Below, one piece after another: positions 36,746-44,600 of a DNA stretch of 64,000 nucleotides. Positions within the stretch are counted from its first letter, which is position 1. Each line of letters opens with the position of its first letter. The position numbers and the translations under genes are program-made. The DNA comes from Paenibacillus alvei DSM 29. Lineage in GTDB: Bacteria > Bacillota > Bacilli > Paenibacillales > Paenibacillaceae. The stretch covers positions 186,001 through 250,000 of the forward strand of contig NZ_AMBZ01000009.1 of the NCBI RefSeq assembly GCF_000293805.1, read 5' to 3'. The notes beneath the pieces were generated by a model, which made no database searches, was not told the origin of the DNA, and saw only the letters and a program-made list of their open reading frames with translations.

Positions 36746-36774
36746 ATGATACAACCATTTATTAGTAGTTTCAA
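36746..36774 (-). promoter_or_regulatory. Candidate promoter of the biosynthetic operon
   Basis: On the minus strand TTGAAA (36774-36769) and TATCAT (36751-36746) are 17 bases apart, about 70 bases before the first gene of the operon. The whole interval 36675-37091 is AT-rich and gene-free. Apart from this promoter and the ribosome site of the plus-strand gene at 37092, I see nothing definite in it. Confidence 0.5.
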
Positions 36775-37091
36775 TCAAAAAAAATCATATTTCAACACAG
36801 GACTGTCTATTAACCAATAAAATACATTTCCAATATAGGAAAAGGCCACTCGTTCAGTAAAATGTTTGTCCCCCTACAAACTCCCGATTAAAGCTGGTGA
36901 ATCAACTAATCTATTAAATTCGTGTTGAGCCTTATATACAGGAAAGTTGCTGCGCAACCTGCCGGATTTTTATTTCATCGAATGAATTGGTGCAAATATT
37001 AAGCCCATACAAAGATTAAAGAAACGGACTTGCTTTTCCGATACATAAAATGACGATACTTTTTTAATAAATGAAGGAGTGAATAAAGAAA

Positions 37092-37511
37092 ATGCGCATT
37101 GAATCGCCAATTTACCGATTCTCGCCTGCTGCTAACCGAACCAATCGAGGCCAAGAGGTATTATTTGCAGATACGATGAAAGAAACCGCGAGCAAGGAAG
37201 AAGAAAAAGAAGGGGACAAAAAAGGACGTCTCGTCACGGCTCGCGAAGACGGTTACATCAGGCAGTATCTCGTTAGGCCTGACGGCAGCAAGGTGTTATT
37301 GAGCGAAACACAGCAAAATGACAGCTTTCAAGCAGCGAAAATCGATCAACTGCCCGTCGCTATCAACTACCTGCATTCCCCACAAAGCGGATTCAGTATG
37401 AATACGAAAGAAACGATCGCATTGTTAAACCTGCACGCTGGAGCAGTCATGACACTCCCAGTCAACCAGCAGCAGCTAAATGTCCCGAGCAAGGAATCCG
37501 ATATGTCTTAA
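37092..37511 (+). CDS. Hypothetical protein
   Basis: 139 residues from ATG 37092, with AAGGAGTG about 12 bases upstream. It is soluble, with a Lys/Glu-rich stretch (KETASKEEEKEGDKKGR) around residues 30-46. A short beta-rich part follows (EDGYIRQYLVRPDGSKVLLS). No membrane segment or signal peptide is seen, and I do not recognise the family. It diverges from the biosynthetic operon and is followed by a strong stem-loop. Confidence 0.7.
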   Translation: MRIESPIYRFSPAANRTNRGQEVLFADTMKETASKEEEKEGDKKGRLVTAREDGYIRQYLVRPDGSKVLLSETQQNDSFQAAKIDQLPVAINYLHSPQSGFSMNTKETIALLNLHAGAVMTLPVNQQQLNVPSKESDMS

Positions 37512-37544
37512 TGATCCATGCTCTACAATCAATCACAAAAAAAT

Positions 37545-37569
37545 ACAGAGGGAACCTCGCTCCCTCTGT
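37545..37569. terminator. Stem-loop after the 139-residue protein gene
   Basis: ACAGAGGGA (37545-37553) pairs perfectly with 37561-37569. The following plus-strand bases are moderately T-rich (TCTACTG). On the minus strand a run of seven T follows, so it can work in both directions. Confidence 0.6.
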
Positions 37570-37671
37570 TCTACTGCCCAATCCGTCTCACGAAGTCCTC
37601 ACGAAGTCCTCCCCCACAGCATTTCCTGCTATTAGGAAAATCCTATTAGAACCTGACTTTTTTCGCGAGGG

Positions 37672-37700
37672 TTGACGAGAATTAGGACGCCCTATACAAT
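37672..37700 (+). promoter_or_regulatory. ade: Sigma-A promoter of the riboswitch-ade transcript
   Basis: TTGACG (37672-37677), a 17-base spacer and TACAAT (37695-37700). The spacing is ideal and it lies just upstream of the purine riboswitch, so transcription would start about 15 bases before the aptamer. Confidence 0.8.
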
Positions 37701-37721
37701 GTAGAGAATTACAACCGCATA

Positions 37722-37797
37722 CTTCTTCGTATAACTTTGGAAATAGGGTCCAATCGTCTCTACCGAGCTGCCGTAAACAGCTTGACTACGAGGATAA
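37722..37797 (+). promoter_or_regulatory. Purine riboswitch aptamer (guanine-type)
   Basis: The conserved loops are present: CGTATAA, then TGGAAATAGGGTCCA for P2/L2, GTCTCTACC, and CCGTAAAC with GACTACG at the 3' junction. P1 forms between about 37722-37731 and 37786-37797. The base that pairs with the ligand is C in GACTAC, which in this RNA class indicates guanine/hypoxanthine rather than adenine. It sits 175 bases before adenine deaminase, with an intrinsic terminator in between, as expected for transcriptional control. Confidence 0.88.
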
Positions 37798-37878
37798 GAG
37801 CGCTTGTCTCAAGGAGTCGTTTTGAGCCTTTTTAATCGACTTTCTGATACGGACAAGCTTTTCTTGTTCCTTACCGTC

Positions 37879-37915
37879 AAGCTTTAGTTGTCAAAAACTA
37901 AAGCTTTTGTATTTA
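37879..37915 (+). terminator. Intrinsic terminator of the riboswitch expression platform
   Basis: AAGCTTTAGTT (37879-37889) pairs perfectly with AACTAAAGCTT (37896-37906), followed by TTGTATTTAT. It lies between the aptamer and the ade start, so ligand binding likely decides whether transcription ends here. Confidence 0.75.
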
Positions 37916-37971
37916 TATGGGCAATACTTTCCCACACTATTTATACAACGAGAAAAGGAATGTGATTTCGA

Positions 37972-39720
37972 ATGAATTGGAGCAAGCAGCATTGGATTAA
38001 TCGAATTGCCGCAGCAGGCAGAAGGAAGCCTGCCGATCTTGTCATCACGAACGGAAAAATCGTCGATGTCTTCAATCTGGAAATCATGGAAGGCGACATC
38101 GCGATTGTAGATGGCATGATTGTAGGTATTGGCGGCAGCTATGAAGGAGAACGCGTCATTGATGCGGAGGGCCGCTATATTGCTCCTTCTTTTATCGATA
38201 CTCATGTTCATATTGAATCGGCTATGGTCACGCCTGCTGAATTTGCACGTGTCGTGCTTCCGCACGGGGTTACAACAGTCATAACTGATCCGCATGAAAT
38301 CGCGAATGTCGTTGGGACAGCCGGGATTCAATATATGCTTGATGCTTCTGAGAATTTACCGCTTGACGTATATATCATGCTGCCTTCCTGCGTTCCATGT
38401 ACGCCGTTCGAACATGCAGGAGCTAAGTTGGATGCTGGCAGTTTGGAACCTTTCTACGCTCATCCTCGCGTATTGGGACTGGCGGAAGTAATGGATTATC
38501 CCTCTGTAAGACGCGGTGATGACGATATGGTGGACAAGCTGCTGTCTTCGCATCGGAATGGTCGGATGATTGACGGTCATGGCGCAGGTTTAGATGAGGA
38601 GGCTATCAATGTGTACCGGGCAGTCGGCATCCGCAACGATCATGAATGCGTGACAGCCGAGGAAGCTAGAGTGCGGCTGCGCAGAGGCATGTATGTGATG
38701 CTTCGCGAGGGATCGGTTGCCAAGGATGTTGAAGCGCTCATCCCTGCTGTAACGGCAAGCAATGCACGCCGCTGTGTGTTCTGCACGGATGACAAGCACT
38801 TGGATGAGCTGCTCCATGAAGGCAGCGTTGACCATAACGCCCGTCTTGCAATCCGCTGCGGTCTTGATCCGCTTCAGGCGATACAGATGGCTTCCTTGAA
38901 TGCAGCTGAGTGCTTCGGATTGCATACGAAGGGCGCGATTGCCCCTGGATACGAGGCGGATTTCCTGCTGCTTGATAATCTGCATGATCTTACGATTGCT
39001 CAGGTATATAAAGCCGGCAATAGGGTTGGCGATAACGGACAATATACAGGACCGCAGCTTCATTCTGCTGTTATCCCATCTCAACTAATGAAGACGGTAC
39101 ATTTGCCGGATATTACAGAGCGGGATTTGCAAATCGAACTTGGCAATCAGGAGCGCCACTGTCATATTATCGGCATTAATCCAAATAGTCTGATTACGAC
39201 TCATCTTGTAGAGGCAGTTGACATTGAGAACGGATATTTCCGTTCTTCCGTAGAGAAGGATCAGTTGAAAATCGCTGTATTTGAACGGCACCATCATACT
39301 GGCTGCGTCGGACTTGGCATTGTGAAGGGGTTCGGCATCCAATCTGGTGCGATCGCCTCCACCGTGGCACATGATTCCCACAACTTAGTTGTGGCCGGCA
39401 GCAATGATCGGGATATGCTAACTGCCATTCAGGCGCTTCGTCAGATGGAGGGCGGGTTGGTTGTGACGAGTGGTGGCAAGGTGCTTGCCGCGATTGAGCT
39501 TCCACTGGCCGGACTGATGGCGATAAATGGTTATACAAAGGTACTCGAGGACATGGAACAGCTTAATGAGGCTTTAGCGCGTATTGGAGCTTCTCAGGAA
39601 TTCAATCCTTTTGTCACATTATCATTCTTATGTTTGCCTGTAATACCTGAATTGAAGCTGACGGATATGGGGCTGTTTGATTTCTCCAGCTTTACACATA
39701 TTCCGGTATCTGCTAAATAA
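37972..39720 (+). CDS. ade: Adenine deaminase
   Basis: 582 residues from ATG 37972, normal length for the family. The amidohydrolase metal site is seen in FIDTHVHIESAMVTP near residue 80, with further landmarks TTVITDPHEIANVVG and MIDGHGAGLDEEAIN. The C-terminal domain has GGLVVTSGGKVLAAIELPLAG. The enzyme converts adenine to hypoxanthine plus ammonia in purine salvage, using Mn/Fe in the cytosol. It is controlled by the upstream purine riboswitch and terminator and transcribed from the TTGACG/TACAAT promoter. The transcript probably ends at the stem-loop at 39730-39766. Confidence 0.96.
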   Translation: MNWSKQHWINRIAAAGRRKPADLVITNGKIVDVFNLEIMEGDIAIVDGMIVGIGGSYEGERVIDAEGRYIAPSFIDTHVHIESAMVTPAEFARVVLPHGVTTVITDPHEIANVVGTAGIQYMLDASENLPLDVYIMLPSCVPCTPFEHAGAKLDAGSLEPFYAHPRVLGLAEVMDYPSVRRGDDDMVDKLLSSHRNGRMIDGHGAGLDEEAINVYRAVGIRNDHECVTAEEARVRLRRGMYVMLREGSVAKDVEALIPAVTASNARRCVFCTDDKHLDELLHEGSVDHNARLAIRCGLDPLQAIQMASLNAAECFGLHTKGAIAPGYEADFLLLDNLHDLTIAQVYKAGNRVGDNGQYTGPQLHSAVIPSQLMKTVHLPDITERDLQIELGNQERHCHIIGINPNSLITTHLVEAVDIENGYFRSSVEKDQLKIAVFERHHHTGCVGLGIVKGFGIQSGAIASTVAHDSHNLVVAGSNDRDMLTAIQALRQMEGGLVVTSGGKVLAAIELPLAGLMAINGYTKVLEDMEQLNEALARIGASQEFNPFVTLSFLCLPVIPELKLTDMGLFDFSSFTHIPVSAK

Positions 39721-39729
39721 CGAATTCAA

Positions 39730-39766
39730 GAGGGCGGCTTCGTGTTGTAGATTAACAACCGCCCTC
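39730..39766. terminator. Bidirectional stem-loop between ade and the methyltransferase
   Basis: GAGGGCGG (39730-39737) pairs with CCGCCCTC (39759-39766). It lies between the convergent stops of ade (39720) and the minus-strand methyltransferase (39772). Confidence 0.6.
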
Positions 39767-39771
39767 CCTTA

Positions 39772-40560
39772 CTATTGATGAAGCACGTAATAAATTTCTT
39801 CTGCATTCTGAAAATCAACATTTGATTTATCCAAGTCGGCATATTTATGTCCTACCACTAACCCGCATTTTTCTGCGATGCGATCAAATTCTTTTGGCTG
39901 ATACAGTCTCAAATGAAAATCCTCGTATTCGGTACGTACATGCCTATTATCGATGTACAACTCGTAGGAAATCATCGAGTACAAAATTTGTTTGTCCGTA
40001 TCGTAAGCATGCTTGCTTCGCAGTGCAACTTCTACGGAGTCCTTCCCTACCCTCCTGCCTTCCTCGAACGCTGCCAATTCCAATTGTTCCTGGTTTACGC
40101 TTGATGGATCGCTTCCCCGATAAGACAGATCAGTTGCAACGCTTAACACAATTCGTCCGGTTGAGGTTAAGCAATTCTTCATGACCTTCAGTGCCTTGAT
40201 CACCTCTTCACGCTTTGTTAACAAGGATAATGATCCAGCCGCAATAAAAATAAGATCATATTTTTCAGCAGTCGTATCAAAGTTGTTAAAATCACATATA
40301 TCAATACGTGTACTGAAGCCTAATGATGTGAGTTTCTCTATACATCTATGTATCATATCTGCAGACAAATCGAATCCATCGATCTGATAGCCTTGTTCAA
40401 GAAATGGGACTAGAAAACGGCCTGACCCGCACATAGGCTCTAATATTCTCATTGTCTTATCAGCATAAGACATCCAGAAGTCCATTTGCTCCTTCGGCGC
40501 TTCCGGCTTATCCAAATCATAAAATAAGGAACATAATTCTCCATAATATTGCTTCTCCAT
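39772..40560 (-). CDS. Class I SAM-dependent methyltransferase
   Basis: 262 residues from ATG 40560, with a run of five G about eight bases upstream. SAM motifs are clear: ILEPMCGSGRFLVPFLEQG (motif I) at about residues 39-57, GFDLSADMI with the acidic ribose ligand, and DLIFIAAGSLSLL (motif IV). The C-terminal part is beta-rich, as in small-molecule methyltransferases. The upstream regulator gene would end four bases before this start if its frame is repaired, so the two are translationally coupled and probably one unit. Substrate unknown. Confidence 0.88.
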   Translation of the reverse strand: MEKQYYGELCSLFYDLDKPEAPKEQMDFWMSYADKTMRILEPMCGSGRFLVPFLEQGYQIDGFDLSADMIHRCIEKLTSLGFSTRIDICDFNNFDTTAEKYDLIFIAAGSLSLLTKREEVIKALKVMKNCLTSTGRIVLSVATDLSYRGSDPSSVNQEQLELAAFEEGRRVGKDSVEVALRSKHAYDTDKQILYSMISYELYIDNRHVRTEYEDFHLRLYQPKEFDRIAEKCGLVVGHKYADLDKSNVDFQNAEEIYYVLHQ

Positions 40561-41465
40561 ACTCTATTCCCCCTGAGCAGTTTTTTAACTGGGACATAAA
40601 TATCCATGACGACATTGCACTGGCCGTGGCAGCGTTCATCATAAAATTCAAAATCGAGCTTGGATTCATCGTATACAAATTCACTGTTCGGGAACCATTC
40701 TTCGAAAATATATGTCCAGGTTGCTTGAACGGCAGCAGCCAGCGGATCTGCATTATAGGCTGCTTCGCTTCCGAAGTAATCGACTGACGGTGTTGTGAAT
40801 ACGGCATACTGCGCCTCAGGAACTTCGACAGTGATCATGTCGGGTGTAACCTTGCTATAATCATCAACGATGACGCCAAATAAATAGACAATATTCCCTT
40901 CATCGGATGAGGGGATACAGATTCCCACCTCACCGTGCTGCGGCGGAGTTAATTGCGCATACATTTTACTTTCTAAATTGTCACCGATATACGTATCCCA
41001 ATAGGCTGCGATGTCTTTCGTATACCCGTTCGCCAGATTCGTGTGAATACCATAGCCAGCTACTTTGAATTCGGATTTCGTTACAAAAATAGGATTCATC
41101 CTGTCTCCCTCCAAATGAATGTATAGATGGCTTGAATGCCATGCTTCGAACTTAGTAAGATAAACGGTCGGACTGTAGCCAAATTCTTTGCGGAAGGCTT
41201 TGGAAAAACCGCTTGCTGTTTCGAACCCGTAATCTAGGGCAATATCGATAATTTTGCGGTTCGTGAGCAGCGCTCTCCTTGCCTGAATCAGTCTTTTCTT
41301 GCGCACAAAATCCATCAGAGGCACGCCTTGGTGAACACTGAACACTCTACAAAAATGAAATACCGAGTATCCGATATGCTCTGCGATCTCAATGGCGGTA
41401 AGCTCTCTGGTGAGGTTTGTTTCGATATACTCGATACTGCGCTGAATATCGTCATTGTAATCCAA
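40449..41465 (-). CDS. AraC-family regulator with GyrI-like effector domain (3' end frameshifted)
   Basis: Starts at TTG 41465 with AAAGGA upstream. Residues 1-105 are the double helix-turn-helix of AraC/XylS proteins (ELTAIEIAEHIGYSVFHFCRVF and IIDIALDYGFETASGFSKAF). The rest is a GyrI/bacterial transcription activator effector-binding domain (YVPVKK at its end), as in small-ligand or multidrug sensors. After VPVKK the frame runs about 40 residues into the methyltransferase gene. Adding one base to the T6 run at 40581-40586 gives a stop at 40564, just before the methyltransferase start. The long tail is therefore probably an artefact and the true gene is about 300 residues. Confidence 0.88.
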   Translation of the reverse strand: MDYNDDIQRSIEYIETNLTRELTAIEIAEHIGYSVFHFCRVFSVHQGVPLMDFVRKKRLIQARRALLTNRKIIDIALDYGFETASGFSKAFRKEFGYSPTVYLTKFEAWHSSHLYIHLEGDRMNPIFVTKSEFKVAGYGIHTNLANGYTKDIAAYWDTYIGDNLESKMYAQLTPPQHGEVGICIPSSDEGNIVYLFGVIVDDYSKVTPDMITVEVPEAQYAVFTTPSVDYFGSEAAYNADPLAAAVQATWTYIFEEWFPNSEFVYDESKLDFEFYDERCHGQCNVVMDIYVPVKKLLRGNRVWRSNIMENYVPYFMIWISRKRRRSKWTSGCLMLIRQ

Positions 41466-41570
41466 TGCGAGATCTGTCCTTTCTTCTAGCAGTCGTTCGT
41501 TGTTCCCTTTATTGTATCTGTTCTGTGGGATAGATGCTGTTCCAATCTTGCTAAAGGCTTTTATGTTTAT

Positions 41571-41626
41571 AAAAAAGAAATGTCCTCAAGCTTGCGTATC
41601 ATTGATACGACAAAACCTGAAGACAT
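41571..41626 (-). terminator. Intrinsic terminator after the CYP107-like P450
   Basis: On the minus strand an ATGTCTTCAG...CTTGAGGACAT stem with an inner CGTATCA/TGATACG hairpin is followed by TTTCTTTTTT. It lies 41 bases beyond the P450 stop. Confidence 0.75.
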
Positions 41627-41666
41627 GTGAACGTCGAATTACAGTCAGCGAACTGTGATGAAGAGC

Positions 41667-42890
41667 CTAAAACAATACAGGCAAGCTCGCAAGTGAACGC
41701 ATTGAGTCCTTGTTATAGGTCAGATGCTCGGGATCAATTGCGAGGCGCAGATTAGGCAGTCGTCGCAGCAGTGTGCGGAAAGCAACCTGACCTTCCAATC
41801 GGGCCAATGGGGCGCCTAAGCAGTGATGAATTCCCTTGCCAAAGGTTAAGTGCTCATTCTCTTCACGCGTAATGTTCAAAGTACCGGGATTCGCAAACTT
41901 ATGCGGATCAAAGTTGGCTCCATTCAGCGTGATCACAATCATTTCGCCTTTGCGGATCGTCTGACCGTGAAGCACTATATCTTCGCCCGCAATGCGGCTG
42001 CCAAGCAAGACTGGACCAGCGAAACGCAATAATTCCTCCACTGCGGAAGGCACCAAAGAGGAATCGTTCTGGAGCAGACGCATCTGATCTGGGTGCTGAA
42101 GCAGAGCCAGCGTGCCGTTCGCGATCAGATTGAATGTCGTTTCATGTCCGGCGGAGATAAGCAGCCATATGGTCGATAGGAGCTCATTCTCGCTTAATTG
42201 ATCACCTTCGTCATAGGTCTGAACGAGACTGCTGATTACATCGTTTCCAGGATTTTTGCGTTTCTCGGTTAGAAGTAATTGAATATATTGAATAAATTCA
42301 TTCAGTGTGGCAACAACCGCCTCACTTTCCTTCGGATCCAGTGAGGCTTGCCCAAGTGTACGCGTCCATTCTCGGAATTGGCTTCGCTTAGCAACGGGAA
42401 TGCCGAGCATTTCCGAAATGACGGTGATAGGAAGCGGATAGGCAAAATCCGATACGAGATCCATCTTTCCCTGCTCCTGCACAGCATCCAGCAATTCATC
42501 GGCAATCTGTTGAATACGGGGCTGCAGCTCCTCAATCATGTTGGGGGTGAAGGCTTTGGATACCAGCCTGCGCAGCCTGGTATGATCGGGCGGATCAACA
42601 GTGAGCATATTCGGCATGTTGATCACCCATTCCATCAAGGCATTCACGGATGCGTTCTCCTCTATGGGTTGTTCCCTTGGTGTCAGCTTGCGGATGTCTT
42701 TGATGAAGCGCGGGTCTTTCAATATTGCAACAACATCATCGTGGCGAAATGCGAGCCATGCTTCCCCCATGCCAAAAAAATTATCAAGGCGGTACAGCGG
42801 TTCATGTTGCTCATAAAATTTCGAATAAAATGAGACGACATCGTGCATTGGTTCCGTAGTGATAAAGTCGTCACTCGTTAATCTCTTCAT
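41667..42890 (-). CDS. Cytochrome P450, CYP107/CYP109-like
   Basis: 407 residues from ATG 42890, chosen for the AAAGGAGC site upstream; a longer frame to 42971 overlaps the regulator gene. The I-helix oxygen-binding motif SAGHETTFN, the ExxR motif in EELLRFAG and the heme-ligand loop FGKGIHHCLGAPLAR (Cys ligand) are intact. It is a soluble class I bacterial P450 that would need separate ferredoxin and reductase partners, none of which is adjacent. It lies 44 bases after a TetR-type regulator gene and is probably co-transcribed with and controlled by it. Substrate unknown; relatives hydroxylate fatty acids, terpenoids or polyketides. Confidence 0.92.
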   Translation of the reverse strand: MKRLTSDDFITTEPMHDVVSFYSKFYEQHEPLYRLDNFFGMGEAWLAFRHDDVVAILKDPRFIKDIRKLTPREQPIEENASVNALMEWVINMPNMLTVDPPDHTRLRRLVSKAFTPNMIEELQPRIQQIADELLDAVQEQGKMDLVSDFAYPLPITVISEMLGIPVAKRSQFREWTRTLGQASLDPKESEAVVATLNEFIQYIQLLLTEKRKNPGNDVISSLVQTYDEGDQLSENELLSTIWLLISAGHETTFNLIANGTLALLQHPDQMRLLQNDSSLVPSAVEELLRFAGPVLLGSRIAGEDIVLHGQTIRKGEMIVITLNGANFDPHKFANPGTLNITREENEHLTFGKGIHHCLGAPLARLEGQVAFRTLLRRLPNLRLAIDPEHLTYNKDSMRSLASLPVLF

Positions 42891-42933
42891 ATTTTCGCTC
42901 CTTTTCACATTCGCCGTTTCCATAATCATTGGG

Positions 42934-43565
42934 TCATGCATTCGTGTCAGTCGTGTCCGATGCAATTCCATGACGGATCATGCAGCAGAAGCTTTTCATC
43001 TCATCAAGCAAGACATCAAGGCATTCTTCCTCAATGTTATCTATATCCTTGAGCTCCTCAATAAACTTCCTTTGGAAATGCTCTAGCGTAATCTTGATCA
43101 GCTCAAAAGCTTGCTTGCGCTGAACGCCTTCTCGCAGCTGAACTTTTTCAAATAATCGTTCCCACTCTTGATACCTGAGGGCAATTGCGTGCCCATACTT
43201 CAGCTCAATGTCTTCTTTCAGTTCATCAGGCGTCAAATAGAAAGCCTCGTACACCAATTTGTATTCATTCGCGTGTTTACGAAAGTAATTGAGTTTTAAG
43301 CGGCTGATCGAATCTATAGCCTCAAAAAATCCTCGTTATCGAGTATGTAGTCCGCTCGAATTTCGCTTGATAACTTTTCAATGCAATGATCCAATAAGCT
43401 GAAATACAGCTTCTTCTTGCTGGTGAAATGATGAAATATTAAAGCCTTCGATGTGCCGGCTGCTTCAGCCAGCATCCCGGTCGAAGTGTTTTTATAACCA
43501 TTGCTCGCGAATACGGATATGCAGGCCCTCAACACTTTTTCTCTTTCGTAGAGCCTTACAGGCAA
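42934..43565 (-). pseudogene. TetR-family regulator, split by one frameshift
   Basis: The first frame (TTG 43565, with AAGGAGG upstream, to 43314) holds the TetR helix-turn-helix: GMLAEAAGTSKALIFHHFTSK. The second frame (to 42934) holds the ligand-binding half (YEAFYLTPDELKEDIELKYG). Adding one base to the A6 run at 43324-43329 joins them into about 211 residues, the usual TetR length. A near-palindrome 23 bases upstream of the start is a likely operator for autoregulation. The gene precedes the P450 gene and presumably represses it. Confidence 0.85.
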
Positions 43566-43587
43566 AGCTTCGCCTCCTTCACTTTTT

Positions 43588-43605
43588 ACTAACCTTTCGG
43601 TCAGT
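43588..43605. promoter_or_regulatory. TetR-type operator upstream of the regulator/P450 pair
   Basis: ACTAACCTTTCGGTCAGT is an imperfect palindrome: seven-base arms with one mismatch and a four-base centre. It is typical of TetR-family sites and lies 23 bases before the regulator's start codon. Confidence 0.6.
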
Positions 43606-43674
43606 ATCGATCATATGATGGAACAATCCAAATATGACGTCCATTATCTTGAATTATTGTGAAATTAATCTCAA

Positions 43675-43719
43675 GACAAAAAGAGTTCAAGCCACTCCTT
43701 TGAGGAGACTGACTTGAAC
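43675..43719 (-). terminator. Intrinsic terminator
   Basis: GTTCAAG/CTTGAAC arms and an inner CTCCT/AGGAG stem are followed on the minus strand by TCTTTTTGTC. It lies just below the GNAT gene remnant and could end transcription coming from the GNAT gene at 44584. Confidence 0.65.
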
Positions 43720-43729
43720 ATCATATTCC

Positions 43730-43890
43730 CTATCCATGGTTGTCTGGATCTACGAACAACATCTCTATCTTCGTTCCATCAAGTCCGATAAAGCCATTAG
43801 CTTCGCTGCTTTCATTCAACTGGATCCACACCTCAGCCGCTTAACGTCATTACAAATGATTTGAATATCTTCTTCTGTCAAAAATGTACG
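43730..43890 (-). pseudogene. Remnant of a GNAT acetyltransferase gene
   Basis: On the minus strand one frame reads FLTEEDIQIICNDV. After a frame change another reads AAEVWIQLNESSEANGFIGL and then IEMLFVDPDNHG followed by a stop. This is the middle of a GNAT enzyme of the type with GFIGL...LFVDP, lacking its start, its acetyl-CoA motif and its C-terminus. It is too short and too broken to be functional. The rest of the interval 43566-44044 holds an operator, a terminator and nothing else that I recognise. Confidence 0.6.
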
Positions 43891-44044
43891 TGTGTCATGC
43901 GAATAGAGCGATGCCAAATATCTACTCAATTATCATGATACTTTTTACCATATGCAACGATTCTGTCTCCCAAAATAGAATCTCCCATGATCTAATTCCC
44001 GTTCCACCCCTCCAAGGAAGAAAATTTTGGAATTGGTTTGCTTT

Positions 44045-44584
44045 TTATTCAAAAAATACACTTGGGTATTCTACAACCCCTGCTACATGTTCCAGAGCAT
44101 GTTCTCGCAGCTCTAATGCCATAAATGCTTCATCCGGCACTTCAAAGGGTGCCTTTATTCCCCATGTAGTGGCTTGCTTGAAACCGAACTTCGGATAATA
44201 TTGAGGATGACCGAGTACGATTACAGACTCGTATCCAAGTTGTGCAGCCTGTCGCAGAGCTTCGCATATAAGCTGCTTCCCAATCCCTTGGGATTGGTAT
44301 TCCGGCAAGACTGCTACCGGAGCCAATGCGAGTGATTGCACGCTGTGCTTATCTCCCTGAATGGTAATGCGGGACAACAGGATATGTCCAATAAGTTGAC
44401 CATGATTGTGGGCAGCAACCAGTGATAACGCTGGGATGAAACCATCTGATTGTCGAATACGGGATACTAACTCATGTTCCTTCCCATCGCTGTGCTCCAT
44501 CGCTGCAAATGAGCGCTCCACAACTAATTCTGTAGCTTGATAGTCTTCCTCTGTTTCTTTTCGGATCATAATGTTCATATTCAT
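44045..44584 (-). CDS. GNAT-family N-acetyltransferase
   Basis: 179 residues; the second ATG (44578) is better spaced from GGAGG than the first. The acetyl-CoA motif LAPVAVLPEYQSQGIGKQLI is central (about residues 87-106). The C-terminal half (VIVLGHPQYYPKFGFKQATT) resembles the YhbS-like group, whose members are predicted acetyltransferases of unknown substrate. It follows the BpsA-like gene's direction but is read separately. There is no sign that it belongs to the antibiotic cluster, though self-resistance acetyltransferases of such clusters are of this fold. Confidence 0.88.
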   Translation of the reverse strand: MNMNIMIRKETEEDYQATELVVERSFAAMEHSDGKEHELVSRIRQSDGFIPALSLVAAHNHGQLIGHILLSRITIQGDKHSVQSLALAPVAVLPEYQSQGIGKQLICEALRQAAQLGYESVIVLGHPQYYPKFGFKQATTWGIKAPFEVPDEAFMALELREHALEHVAGVVEYPSVFFE

Positions 44585-44600
44585 CCTCCGTTACTTTATT

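Noticed and set aside
37590-37615. Tandem copy of CACGAAGTCCT near 37600
   Set aside because: Only two short units; no sign of a repeat array or CRISPR.
44045-44584. Cluster self-resistance acetyltransferase (ZmaR/EdeQ-like)
   Set aside because: It is 7 kb from the operon behind host genes and belongs to a common YhbS-like group; no evidence for this role.
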